Shown here: positions 24,260 through 33,349 of the stretch, piece by piece | Position numbering within the stretch: position 1 is the first letter of the stretch | Layout: every line of letters starts with the position of its first letter | Origin: Chryseolinea sp. H1M3-3 | GTDB lineage: Bacteria > Bacteroidota > Bacteroidia > Cytophagales > Cyclobacteriaceae | Reading direction: 5' to 3' | Length of the DNA: 64,000 bases | Assembly (NCBI RefSeq): GCF_029360725.1 | Contig: NZ_JARKMY010000002.1 | Span: forward strand, 496,001 to 560,000 | Made by a program: the position numbers and the translations under genes | The notes under the pieces: model-generated | Databases searched by the model: none | What the model was told of the DNA's origin: nothing | The model's input: the letters and a program-made list of their open reading frames with translations, nothing else

Positions 24260-27241
24260 ATGAGCAGGGTATTCTTTTTAGTCTTTGTTTTCAGCCTTTT
24301 TTATCAAAATGTAAAGGCGCAAGACCGCTTTTATTCCACCCGAAACTATACGGTTATCAATGGGCTTCCTCAATCTCAAGTCACAAGTCTGGTGGAGGAT
24401 AAAAGCGGGTATCTGTGGATCGGAACCCATGGGGGCGGATTAGCACGTTTTGATGGCCGGGAATTTAAAGTTTACACCACACTGGACGGTTTATTGACCA
24501 ATCAAATCGTCAGCATTCACCTTGACGCTCATAACAACTTATGGATATTACATGCTCGCGGTGTTACAAAATTTAATGGTCGGGAATTCAAAAAAATTGA
24601 AGCGCCTACGACAGCACCTTCATCCGCAAAATCGATGTGGCGAATGTTTAACATGCATGATACACTATATGTGTTGTCTGCCCGCGACCGCATCAGTAAG
24701 CTTTATGGAGATTCTATTTACTACTGGGAAAAGCCACTACCCAATACCTTGAAGCGAATGCACATTGGCCCCAACGGGGAAGCTTGTTTTTTTATGGATG
24801 ACAACTCGTTCTTTGTAAAACTTCCTAACCAAACCATATCATTTAAACCTGATGTGCCATTAGAAGGAGTCTTTAACTTCTTTAATTATAAAAATGATAT
24901 TCTTTTTCGTTCAAAAAATGGCGTTTTCAAATTGGATATAGCGCAAAAGAAGGTTATCAAAATGCCATGGACCACTAGCAATTTTGTTTTGTTCTACGAT
25001 GAGAAAGATGATGTGCTTTGGACAAGTAATGCAAAGGGTCTTTTAAGAGAAAAATTTAAGCCAGGTCATTTTGATAGCGACACCATTCTTCAAGATATTG
25101 AAGTAAGCCAGATCTTACGCGATTCGGAAGGCAACACCTGGATCGCCACGAATGGCGATGGCTTATACAAATATTTTCTTCAGGATTTTCAACGATTCAA
25201 TGCTGAAAATATTCGGGGTGTAATGACGATGGCAAAAGATGTTGATGGAGCATTGTGGGCTGGTACCATGTACAAAGGCTTATGGAAAATTAAGGACGGG
25301 AAGGCCACCTCGTATGTAGATGAGAAGGAAATGTATCGTAATCAGTTTGGATGTGTAAAGGTGTCCCCTGAAGGTGAAGTTTGGGTAGGTACAGCCTATG
25401 GCTTGGGTCAGTATATCCGAGAGAAGGATTCGTTTCGGTGGTATACCGCTGCAGACGGTTTTTCAAATCGCCCGGTGATGTGTATTGAATTTGATGAAAC
25501 GGGTTTATGGATCGCGTCAGGACCCGAACTAACTTTTTTTAACGGCAAATCTTTTAAAACCTATAATGAGAAAGATGGTCTTGATGCAGGAAGAATTGTT
25601 ACATTATATTATTATAAGCCGTTAAAGACCCTGTACGTTGCTACGTCATCGCGGTTGTTTGCATTTCGCGATGGTGTCTTTACACCTATTCATATACCTG
25701 AGCTTGGTAATGCTTGTGTGTTGGGCTTACAACCTTATAAAAAGGATTTGTTAGTGATGGCTACCACCGGTGGAGGAGTTGTTATTTACAATCCTAATTC
25801 TAAAAAAAGCAAACTCATTACGACTCGCGAAGGACTGCCATCGGACTTTATTTATTTCGCTGGTGTTGACGATAAAGATTACTTGTGGATTGGCAGTGAA
25901 AAAGGAATTAACAAGTTACAGTTGGACAACAAATTTGAAATTGTTGAAAACCTTCACTTCAATGATGACAATGGTCTAACCGGTGTGGAGACAAATCAAA
26001 ATGCTTTTTATTTAAGTCCGAAGGAAAAATATTTTGGGTTAGTGGATGGCTTGTATGAATTCAACCATGCGATGGATAAGGATCATACTTCTTTTGATCT
26101 GCATCTCTCAGACGTTCAGATTCTATATGGAGAATATGCTACCCACGAATACGCCGACAGTACTTTCGGATTTTTTAGAATACCCTATAAACCATTATTA
26201 CCACCGGATAGAAATCACCTGACGTTTCATTTTAATCGTGTTGATAAACGTTATTCCAAATCTGTTAAGTATAAATACTTGTTGGAGAATTTTGACACAA
26301 AGTGGTCGCAGCCATCTTCTGTTAATTCGGTTACTTACAGCAATCTTCCACCTGGAAACTATGTGTTTAGGGTGATGGTAACGAACAACAAAGGGAGCTG
26401 GGATGATTCAAAAATTGCGTACCCATTTACGATAAAAGCTCCCTTTTATCAGACGACATCTTTCATCGTTGCCACAATAATTTTATTAGCCGGAATATTT
26501 ACTCTTATATTTTACTTGCGTGTAAAGCAACGCATTGAACGCGCAATGGTGCTGGAGCGGATTCGCCAACGTGAACAGGAGGCTGTTCGGAAAGAAATTG
26601 CGCGCGACTTTCATGATGAAATGGGAAACCAGTTAACCCGCATTATCAACTACATCAGTTTATTAAAACTTAATGGTCAGGGTCATGTAAATGGACATGT
26701 AAATGGAAATGGCAATGGAAAAAGCAATGCTGAGCTTTATACAAAAGTAGAGGACTCCGCAAAATACTTGTATTCGGGGACGCGCGATTTCATTTGGTCT
26801 ATCGATCCTGTGAATGATGAATTGTCAAAACTATTTCTTCATATCCGCGATTTTGGTGAAAAATTATTCGAAGAAAAAAACATAAGCTTCCGTGCATTTA
26901 ATGAAATCAAGGACCCAGTTAAATTACCCTACGGATTTTGCAGGCAGGCTAATCTCATTTTCAAGGAAGTGATGACTAACGCTTTCAAATATTCGCAAGC
27001 GTTGAATGTTACGTTAAGCTTGAAGCGTGATGATGCTGATGGATTTGAGATGAGTTTCGAAGACGATGGTATAGGTTTTTATACCGGTGAAATACAAAAA
27101 TCGAATGGTCTTCAAAATATTCGCGAAAGAGCCGATAGAATCAACGCTTATTTACGTATACAGAGTGAAAAGAATTGCGGCACTAAAATATTCTTGAGCT
27201 TTAAACCAACAAAAACTTTAAAATATGGCGTTACCATTTAA
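24260..27241 (+). CDS. Two-component sensor histidine kinase with beta-propeller and Y_Y_Y domain
   Basis: This 993-residue sensor has a signal peptide to about residue 20 (FYQNVKA), then a long periplasmic two-propeller region of reg_prop repeats (for example LVEDKSGYLWIGTHGGGLARFDG), a Y_Y_Y domain (about 650-740, YKYLLENFDTKWSQPSSVNSVTYSNLPPGNYVFRV), one membrane helix (about 745-765), and a HisKA_3-type kinase. The phosphoacceptor is H785 in ARDFHDEMGNQLTR. A HATPase domain closes the protein (EVMTNAFKYSQA... DDGIGFYTGE). An Asn-Gly-rich insertion encoded at 26684-26719 interrupts the dimerisation domain. The response regulator gene overlaps by 17 bp. A palindrome GGTAATTACC lies at 24227-24236, before a GAACTTTG promoter-like box. 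Confidence 0.92.
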   Translation: MSRVFFLVFVFSLFYQNVKAQDRFYSTRNYTVINGLPQSQVTSLVEDKSGYLWIGTHGGGLARFDGREFKVYTTLDGLLTNQIVSIHLDAHNNLWILHARGVTKFNGREFKKIEAPTTAPSSAKSMWRMFNMHDTLYVLSARDRISKLYGDSIYYWEKPLPNTLKRMHIGPNGEACFFMDDNSFFVKLPNQTISFKPDVPLEGVFNFFNYKNDILFRSKNGVFKLDIAQKKVIKMPWTTSNFVLFYDEKDDVLWTSNAKGLLREKFKPGHFDSDTILQDIEVSQILRDSEGNTWIATNGDGLYKYFLQDFQRFNAENIRGVMTMAKDVDGALWAGTMYKGLWKIKDGKATSYVDEKEMYRNQFGCVKVSPEGEVWVGTAYGLGQYIREKDSFRWYTAADGFSNRPVMCIEFDETGLWIASGPELTFFNGKSFKTYNEKDGLDAGRIVTLYYYKPLKTLYVATSSRLFAFRDGVFTPIHIPELGNACVLGLQPYKKDLLVMATTGGGVVIYNPNSKKSKLITTREGLPSDFIYFAGVDDKDYLWIGSEKGINKLQLDNKFEIVENLHFNDDNGLTGVETNQNAFYLSPKEKYFGLVDGLYEFNHAMDKDHTSFDLHLSDVQILYGEYATHEYADSTFGFFRIPYKPLLPPDRNHLTFHFNRVDKRYSKSVKYKYLLENFDTKWSQPSSVNSVTYSNLPPGNYVFRVMVTNNKGSWDDSKIAYPFTIKAPFYQTTSFIVATIILLAGIFTLIFYLRVKQRIERAMVLERIRQREQEAVRKEIARDFHDEMGNQLTRIINYISLLKLNGQGHVNGHVNGNGNGKSNAELYTKVEDSAKYLYSGTRDFIWSIDPVNDELSKLFLHIRDFGEKLFEEKNISFRAFNEIKDPVKLPYGFCRQANLIFKEVMTNAFKYSQALNVTLSLKRDDADGFEMSFEDDGIGFYTGEIQKSNGLQNIRERADRINAYLRIQSEKNCGTKIFLSFKPTKTLKYGVTI
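26684..26719 (+). repeat. Tandem 12-bp repeat encoding an HVNG/NG insertion
   Basis: Two exact copies of CATGTAAATGGA (26684-26695 and 26696-26707) followed by a degenerate AATGGCAATGG tail. In frame they encode HVNGHVNG-NGNG inside the kinase dimerisation domain, about 15 residues after the phosphoacceptor histidine helix. Slippage-prone and length-variable in principle. Confidence 0.8.
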
Positions 27242-27857
27242 AAAACGGGTGATGATCGTGGAGGATGATCAGGAGATTCGTAACAGCTTCAGCCTAATCG
27301 TCAATAGCTCACAAAAATTTACTGTAGTAAGCGCCTACGGCAATTGTGAAGATGCAATTGCTGCCTTGCACCGTGACAAACCGGAAATCGTATTGATGGA
27401 CGTCGAGCTTCCCGGTATGAACGGAATTCAAGGCACAAAAATCATTAAGGATAAAAATCCGCATATCGATATTATCATGGTTACCGTATATGAGGATAGC
27501 GAACTTGTCTTTGAGGCCCTGAAGGCCGGCGCCTCTGGTTACATTACCAAAAGCGCCAATTATATGGAATTGTTATCAGCGCTTGAAGAAATTGTGAAAG
27601 GTGGAGCGCCCATGAGTAGCCGCATAGCTCGGATGGTTATTGACAATTTTCACGTAAACCCTAACTCGCCATTAACCAAACGTGAAACGGAAATTTTGCA
27701 ACTCATTTCTGAAGGAAAGACGTACACACAAATATCCGAAGAGCTATTTATTTCGAAAGAGACCGCAAAAACGCATATAAAAAACATCTATTCCAAACTC
27801 CAGGTCAATAGTAAATCTGAGGCAATCGCAAAAGCTAACCTCGAAAAACTGATTTAG
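27225..27857 (+). CDS. LuxR/NarL-type response regulator
   Basis: This 210-residue regulator has a receiver domain (1-125) with acidic residues in IVEDDQE (E13-D14-D15) and phosphoacceptor D59 in IVLMDVELPGMNG. The output domain (about 148-205) is a LuxR-type helix-turn-helix: LTKRETEILQLISEGKTYTQISEELFISKETAKTHIKNIYSKL. It overlaps the sensor gene by 17 bp, so it is its cognate partner. It lies upstream of the SusC/SusD locus, 502 bp away, but behind a terminator-like hairpin at 28072, so direct control of that locus is a guess. Confidence 0.94.
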   Translation: MALPFKKRVMIVEDDQEIRNSFSLIVNSSQKFTVVSAYGNCEDAIAALHRDKPEIVLMDVELPGMNGIQGTKIIKDKNPHIDIIMVTVYEDSELVFEALKAGASGYITKSANYMELLSALEEIVKGGAPMSSRIARMVIDNFHVNPNSPLTKRETEILQLISEGKTYTQISEELFISKETAKTHIKNIYSKLQVNSKSEAIAKANLEKLI

Positions 27858-27987
27858 TCGGCAAGTCGAGTTTTTTCGTGTAGGGATACCGTATTAAAAA
27901 AGATACAAAAACTAACGGATGTCAGTAAGTCAGAAAAATTTATTTAAATCATCCCGAATGGGTGACAGAAAATCCATATAAACAACA

Positions 27988-27995
27988 TAACTTTA
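27988..27995 (+). promoter_or_regulatory. Candidate -7 box for the putative RNA at 28002
   Basis: TAACTTTA matches TAnnTTTG except for the last base. It would start transcription at about 28000-28003, right at the first base of the inverted-repeat stem that follows. Prediction by eye. Confidence 0.35.
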
Positions 27996-28001
27996 TCGCA
28001 G

Positions 28002-28096
28002 AGTCCTTCAATAACACGAGTAGATTTTCTTCATAAGTTTAGGTTAATGAAAAATTTTCTCTGAAGGACTTGCCCCCTAGGTGAGGGGGCTTTTTT
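28002..28096 (+). ncRNA. Putative small structured RNA ending in an intrinsic terminator
   Basis: The 500-bp space between the response regulator and susC has no gene. It holds a 9-bp perfect stem, AGTCCTTCA (28002-28010) with TGAAGGACT (28062-28070), enclosing about 50 nt in which a further imperfect stem is possible. This is followed at once by a terminator (GCCCCCT-AGGTG-AGGGGGC then TTTTTT). A TAnnTTTG-like box sits about 7 bp before the stem. Together this looks like an independent RNA of about 95 nt. It could also be the 3' end of the two-component operon transcript or a leader of susC. I recognise no known RNA family. Confidence 0.4.
28072..28096 (+). terminator. Intrinsic terminator between response regulator and susC
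   Basis: GCCCCCT (28072-28078) pairs with AGGGGGC (28084-28090) around a 5-nt loop, followed by a run of six T. This is a strong rho-independent terminator on the plus strand. Confidence 0.85.
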
Positions 28097-28358
28097 ATTT
28101 CTTCCCTTGTTCGTGTTATTTTTATTCTCTGAGTTGTTCGCGAACACAACTATATTTTCATTTCCCCCTTCAAACGCTAAACCTGTACCTCGTGGGTACG
28201 AAAACCCAAGCTTCGCAAATAACCCATTATGCGTTATTTCCATTTCAATAATATACCATCTATTAAGTCATTCTTTTAGTAAGTGCTTTTGGGACTTTTG
28301 AATAACATCCTGCCAAGTGTTAGGATGGATACGAATAACTCGAACAAACCTAAAGCAC

Positions 28359-31300
28359 ATGAAGAAGATTCTACTAGCAAGCTTCTTATGTCTGGTTCAC
28401 GTTAGCGTGATCTGGGCACAAGAAAGAACGGTTACTGGAAAAGTAACAGCAACAGAGGATGGAGCTCCGCTACCGGGGGTCAACGTTGTAGTCAAAGGCA
28501 CTTCACTGGGTACCGTTACCAACACCGAAGGTGTCTATACTTTAAATGTTCCTGGTACGGCTACCACACTAATTTTTTCTTTCATCGGGCTTACCACCCA
28601 GGAAGTTGAAATTGGTGCACGGTCTACAATCGATTTGCAGATGGGCCAGGACATTCAACAACTTGGTGAAGTGGTGGTCACCGCCGTCGGTATCGAACGC
28701 GAACGAAAAGCCCTTGGCTATTCCGTTGAGACTGTGAACGGCGACAAAGTGCAACAAGTTTCCGAACCAGATCCTCTACGCGCGCTAACCGGAAAAGTAC
28801 CTGGTTTGAATATTGTTTCCTCCAGTGGTGCGCCCGGCAGTTCTACCAGAATTACCATACGCGGTAACTCATCGATGTTGAATAATAATCAGCCGTTGTT
28901 TGTAGTCGACGGAATTCCTTATAACAATGACTTTGTAACTACAGAAGGTGTCAACACAAATACAGGAGGGCTCACGCAAGGTGGTGCTTTTTCAAGTCGT
29001 ATTTCCGACCTTGATCCGAATGACATCAAGTCTATTTCTGTTCTGAAGGGTGCTACAGCTGCGGCACTGTACGGTGCGCGCGCTGCCAATGGTGTGATCG
29101 TTATCACGACGAAGTCTGGTTCAGCATCCGCCTCGCGAAAAGGTATGGAAGTAACCTACAGTACCACGTATGGTATCGAAACCATTGCCAACCTTCCAAC
29201 CTTTCAGAATACATATGGCACAGGTGTGAATTTTGCCTATCAGCAGGCCAATGGTTCGTGGGGTGCTCCATTCATTGGCACCAGACCTTATGCAAACCTG
29301 GACTCTATTCCACATTGGTATTCAGGAAGACCAGGCATGGGTGAGTTCGACGGAAAAAGAGTGCCTTATCGGGCATACCCCAATAACGTAAGAGACTTCT
29401 TCGATGTAGGACGCATTTTTGAAAACTCCATATCCATCACAGGAGGAAATGAGAAATCTGTCATCTCTGTAACATTGTCACAGCTCAATCAGCAAGGCTT
29501 CGTTCCCGAAACAGAATTTCTTCGGCATAACATAAGCGTCGGTGGTAAGACGACACTGGCTAACGGACTGGTTATTGGCGGAAATCTTGCTTACACCAGG
29601 TCCTCCCAGGATGGTGTATTAAGTGGTGCGCCAACAGCAACTTCCGGTGATCCGTCAGCATTCGCCCGGACCATGTACTTCGGACGGAATTGGGATGTAC
29701 AAGGCCAGCCTTATCAAAATCCCGTTGACAATGGAAGTGAGTTTTTTATTGGCAGAAATACTGCGAACAATCCCTATTGGTCTGTAAAGAATTCTGGAAT
29801 CCGTTCTCGAGTCGATCGGTACGTCGCCGCATTCAACGTGGCCTACGATTTTAATGATTGGATTAATTTATCCTACAAAATAGGTATAAATGGATTTGGC
29901 CAGAGCCAATATGAATTCCAACGTCCAAATGGCGCTGGAAATCCATTGGGTACCATGACAACAGTTGACGTATTCACAGATGAAATAAATTCCGATCTGA
30001 TTGTCACTGCTTCGCACGATCTCAATGAAAATTTCTCCATTCGCGGTTTGGTAGGTTGGAATGTGAATCAGCGGACGAGCAAGGTGCGATCTCTGAACGG
30101 AGTAGGATATGTGGTTTTTGATATAGATGAACTCACTAATCTGAATGCCGTCACACCCAATCCAAACAGTGCATATTCACGCAGGAGATTATACGGTGTT
30201 TATGCAGATGTAAATTTAGGTTACAAAGACTGGGCATTTCTGACCCTGACAGCACGGAACGATTGGTCGTCTACGCTGCCGGTTCAAAACAGAAGCTTCT
30301 TCTATCCTGCTGCCAATGCTTCAGTAATCTTAACGGATGCGCTGAACATGTCGTCAGGGTTTTTTAACACTATAAAACTCAGGGCAGGATGGGCTACGGT
30401 TGGAAATGATACGGGACCTTATCTGTTGAGTAATGTCTTTGTTGTTAATGATTTTGATAATGTAACAGTAAGTACCGCCGCCCGTCCATTTACTCCTACC
30501 AATGGGCCTGCTGCCGGTTCGACCATTCCAACGGCCGGGCTGAATGCAGTCGCCACTGATCCGGACCTTAAACCCGAAAGAACCACAGAAATAGAAGCTG
30601 GAGTCGATTTACGATTCTGGAACGATAGGGCAGGGATAAATTTCACAGCATATAACAAGGAGTCTTCAGACCAGATCGCGCAAATTTCTGTGCCTGAAGA
30701 AACAGGATTCCAGAATCAACTTACAAATTTTGGTACGGTGACCAACAAAGGAATTGAAATCGGTGTTGATTTCATGCCTGTTAAAACGCAGGGTGGTCTG
30801 ACATGGACCATCATCGGGTCTTTTACAAAAAACAAGAATCTTATCAAAGAACTGCGACCAGGTGTAAGTGAAATTCAATTTGGTTCAGGTTTCGGAGGAT
30901 CAGTATCTACCGTACACCGGCCGGGTCAACCCTATGGTGTATTAATAGGGACAGTAGACGTACGGGATGATGAAGGAAATATGCTGATCGATCCAAGCAC
31001 CGGAACATTTATTCAGGCATTGGAACCCGGTATCATCGGTGATCCTAACCCTGATTTTATACTTGGTATCACCAACAGCATTTCATTTAAGGGACTTACC
31101 GTATCGGCTGTGTGGGACCTGCGTCAGGGCGGTGATATATTTTCTACCACCGTGAATTCAGTCTTGGGACGCGGTGTACTTGCCTACCAGGCAGACCGTG
31201 AACAAAATGCTGTTTTGAGAGGCGTCTATGGGGATCCAACAACATTCCAACCGTACCTGGATGATGCAGGTAACAAGATTCCCAATCAGACAATGATCGA

Positions 31301-31622
31301 AGTTAACTCATTGTACTTCGGTGAGACCTTTGCCGTGAATGCAGCAGATGAATGGTCAGTATTTGATGCGACCACGTATCGTCTACGCGAAGCTTCAATT
31401 GTTTACCAGCTCCCGAAGACATTGCTGCAGCGTACGCCTTTCGGTGCGATTAGTGTCGGTGTCACGGGAAGAAATCTCTGGTATTATGCACCGAACTTTC
31501 CGAAGGATGTAAACTACGATCCGGAAACCAACCAGTTTGGCGCTCGCAACGGTCAGGGTATTGAATACAGTACCACACCATCTGCAAGGAGATTTGCAGT
31601 CACGTTGCGTGCAACTTTTTAA
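28359..31622 (+). CDS. SusC/RagA family TonB-linked outer-membrane receptor
   Basis: This 1087-residue outer-membrane importer has a signal peptide (MKKILLASFLCLVHVSVIWAQ), a carboxypeptidase-regulatory-like domain (about 22-95, RTVTGKVTATEDGAPLPGVNV), a plug with LGEVVVTAVGIERERKALGYS and the SusC hallmark VDGIPYNN...GATAAALYGARAANGVIVITTKSG, then a 22-strand barrel ending in FAVTLRATF. An upstream GTG would add 14 residues ahead of the signal peptide, so the ATG at 28359 is chosen. A small hairpin (CATCCT/AGGATG, 28306-28327) lies in the leader. It forms a pair with susD; no glycoside hydrolase, sulfatase or peptidase gene is nearby, so the imported substrate cannot be told. Confidence 0.94.
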   Translation: MKKILLASFLCLVHVSVIWAQERTVTGKVTATEDGAPLPGVNVVVKGTSLGTVTNTEGVYTLNVPGTATTLIFSFIGLTTQEVEIGARSTIDLQMGQDIQQLGEVVVTAVGIERERKALGYSVETVNGDKVQQVSEPDPLRALTGKVPGLNIVSSSGAPGSSTRITIRGNSSMLNNNQPLFVVDGIPYNNDFVTTEGVNTNTGGLTQGGAFSSRISDLDPNDIKSISVLKGATAAALYGARAANGVIVITTKSGSASASRKGMEVTYSTTYGIETIANLPTFQNTYGTGVNFAYQQANGSWGAPFIGTRPYANLDSIPHWYSGRPGMGEFDGKRVPYRAYPNNVRDFFDVGRIFENSISITGGNEKSVISVTLSQLNQQGFVPETEFLRHNISVGGKTTLANGLVIGGNLAYTRSSQDGVLSGAPTATSGDPSAFARTMYFGRNWDVQGQPYQNPVDNGSEFFIGRNTANNPYWSVKNSGIRSRVDRYVAAFNVAYDFNDWINLSYKIGINGFGQSQYEFQRPNGAGNPLGTMTTVDVFTDEINSDLIVTASHDLNENFSIRGLVGWNVNQRTSKVRSLNGVGYVVFDIDELTNLNAVTPNPNSAYSRRRLYGVYADVNLGYKDWAFLTLTARNDWSSTLPVQNRSFFYPAANASVILTDALNMSSGFFNTIKLRAGWATVGNDTGPYLLSNVFVVNDFDNVTVSTAARPFTPTNGPAAGSTIPTAGLNAVATDPDLKPERTTEIEAGVDLRFWNDRAGINFTAYNKESSDQIAQISVPEETGFQNQLTNFGTVTNKGIEIGVDFMPVKTQGGLTWTIIGSFTKNKNLIKELRPGVSEIQFGSGFGGSVSTVHRPGQPYGVLIGTVDVRDDEGNMLIDPSTGTFIQALEPGIIGDPNPDFILGITNSISFKGLTVSAVWDLRQGGDIFSTTVNSVLGRGVLAYQADREQNAVLRGVYGDPTTFQPYLDDAGNKIPNQTMIEVNSLYFGETFAVNAADEWSVFDATTYRLREASIVYQLPKTLLQRTPFGAISVGVTGRNLWYYAPNFPKDVNYDPETNQFGARNGQGIEYSTTPSARRFAVTLRATF

Positions 31623-31640
31623 CTCATTAATGTAAAAGTT

Positions 31641-33326
31641 ATGAAATCGAAATTATATAAGATACTTGCTGTATTTGCTTGCATCGGATTGCTAAGCTGC
31701 GAAAAAGATTTTCTTGATATCAATGATGATCCCAATAATCCACTCGACGTTTCGCTGGAATTATTGTTGCCATCTACACAATTGGATATGGCAGGTGCTC
31801 TGGGAACAAGCGGTGGAGGTTTGTCGAGAGTTACCAGCATCTACATGCACCACTGGGTAGAACGACGTCCTACGCTTAATGATTATGCCTTGTCGGGCAG
31901 CGATTTTGGTGTGACAGCGCCTTGGCTTGTTCTCTACACACGTACGCTAGCAGATATTGAAATCATCATTCAAAAAGCTAATGAAGTGGAAGCTTTTCCC
32001 TACCTGGGCATCGCGCAAATCATGAAGGCATATGCCTATAGCCTGATGGTAGATACCTGGGGCGATGTGCCATTTTCAGAAGCGCATAAAGCCGGTAACC
32101 TGACACCAGCGTATGACCGGGGTGAAGACATCTATCCCCAGCTCTTCACGTTGCTTAACGAAGGTATTGCAAACATGGAGAAGGAATCCGACTTCCAGGT
32201 AGGCAATGAGGATCTTATCTATGGTGGCGACACCGATCTCTGGATCAAGTTTGCAAATTCCGTTAAACTGAAGATGTACAACCAAATCAGGGAGGTTCAG
32301 GATGTATCTGCAGAAGTATCTGCGTTGCTGGCCGAAGGAAATCTGATCAGTGATGGATCAGAAGATTTTCAGTTGTACTACGGTGTGGGTACTGGCCCTG
32401 ATAACAGAAATCCCGGATACGTACAGGAATGGAATGCAGGGAATGCGAATTATAACATAAGTCCCTACTTCTATGAAACAATGGCTAACCTCAATACTTT
32501 CAATCATCGCAATTACGGCGGTGATGTGGGTGTGGTAGATCCTCGGATTCCTTATTACTTCTATAATCAAATCAGTGAAGTAAGTCCGGACGATTCGCCA
32601 GAAAATCCTTGTAGCTATTGTTACGGTTACGTGGACCCTGGTTCAGGCGATTTTATTACGGTAGTGCCTGAACTAGAAGGAACTGGTGTCGTTTCAATTT
32701 ATAATTTTTCCTTGAACATCGATCCCAATGAAGGATTCGATCAGGGAGCTTCCCAGACTGTTTCAGGGTTATACCCGCTTGGCGGCGATTTTGATTCCGG
32801 CGATGGTGGCGCATCTTCTTTTGCCGGCGGTAATCCGCAGGTACCCCAGCGCATGCTCACGCACTATGCATTGAAATTTGTTGAAGCCGAATTGTACTTG
32901 ACAAATGTTGTTCCGGGCGACCATCGCGCTGCCTTTGAAGACGCCATGTGGGCCTCGTTTGATAAAGTAAATGAAATAGCAGAAAGTGTAGGCGCACCGG
33001 TAATGGAAGAAACCGATATCCAGGAATATATAGATGGCGTTCTGGCAGACTATGATTCCGATGATAACACCGGGAAACTAGAACACATCATGACACAAAA
33101 ATGGATTGCCAGCTTCGGATTTGGTGTTGACCTGTTCACAGACTACAGACGAACAGGTTTTCCGGTACTGCATGATGGCAATACGGATAACCTTAGCTAT
33201 ACAATTCGCAACAGGGAATTTCCCCACTCATTTCCATGGCCGACAGCCAATTTACAGGTTAATGGAAACGCGCCTAACCAAAAGGTTGTGACAAGCGATG
33301 ACGCGAAACCATTTTGGATGAACTGA
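31641..33326 (+). CDS. SusD/RagB family surface lipoprotein
   Basis: This 561-residue lipoprotein has a signal ending LLSC, with the lipid cysteine at residue 20. It acts as the substrate-binding lid on the SusC barrel. The TPR-like helical pattern shows in FPYLGIAQIMKAYAYSLMVDTWGDVPFSEAHKAGN, a classic SusD stretch, with DRGEDIYPQLFTLLNEGIANME following. It is of the SusD/RagB-like subclass (SusD_2 type by its order of motifs). The ATG lies 18 bp after susC. A lipoprotein gene follows after 23 bp; the three form one operon that ends at the terminator at 34309. Confidence 0.93.
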   Translation: MKSKLYKILAVFACIGLLSCEKDFLDINDDPNNPLDVSLELLLPSTQLDMAGALGTSGGGLSRVTSIYMHHWVERRPTLNDYALSGSDFGVTAPWLVLYTRTLADIEIIIQKANEVEAFPYLGIAQIMKAYAYSLMVDTWGDVPFSEAHKAGNLTPAYDRGEDIYPQLFTLLNEGIANMEKESDFQVGNEDLIYGGDTDLWIKFANSVKLKMYNQIREVQDVSAEVSALLAEGNLISDGSEDFQLYYGVGTGPDNRNPGYVQEWNAGNANYNISPYFYETMANLNTFNHRNYGGDVGVVDPRIPYYFYNQISEVSPDDSPENPCSYCYGYVDPGSGDFITVVPELEGTGVVSIYNFSLNIDPNEGFDQGASQTVSGLYPLGGDFDSGDGGASSFAGGNPQVPQRMLTHYALKFVEAELYLTNVVPGDHRAAFEDAMWASFDKVNEIAESVGAPVMEETDIQEYIDGVLADYDSDDNTGKLEHIMTQKWIASFGFGVDLFTDYRRTGFPVLHDGNTDNLSYTIRNREFPHSFPWPTANLQVNGNAPNQKVVTSDDAKPFWMN

Positions 33327-33349
33327 TTTATTTCTAAAGCGAACATTTT

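Noticed and set aside
28317-28358. GTG start for susC
   Set aside because: It adds 14 residues before an ideal signal peptide and lies in the stem of a small leader hairpin; the ATG at 28359 is better.
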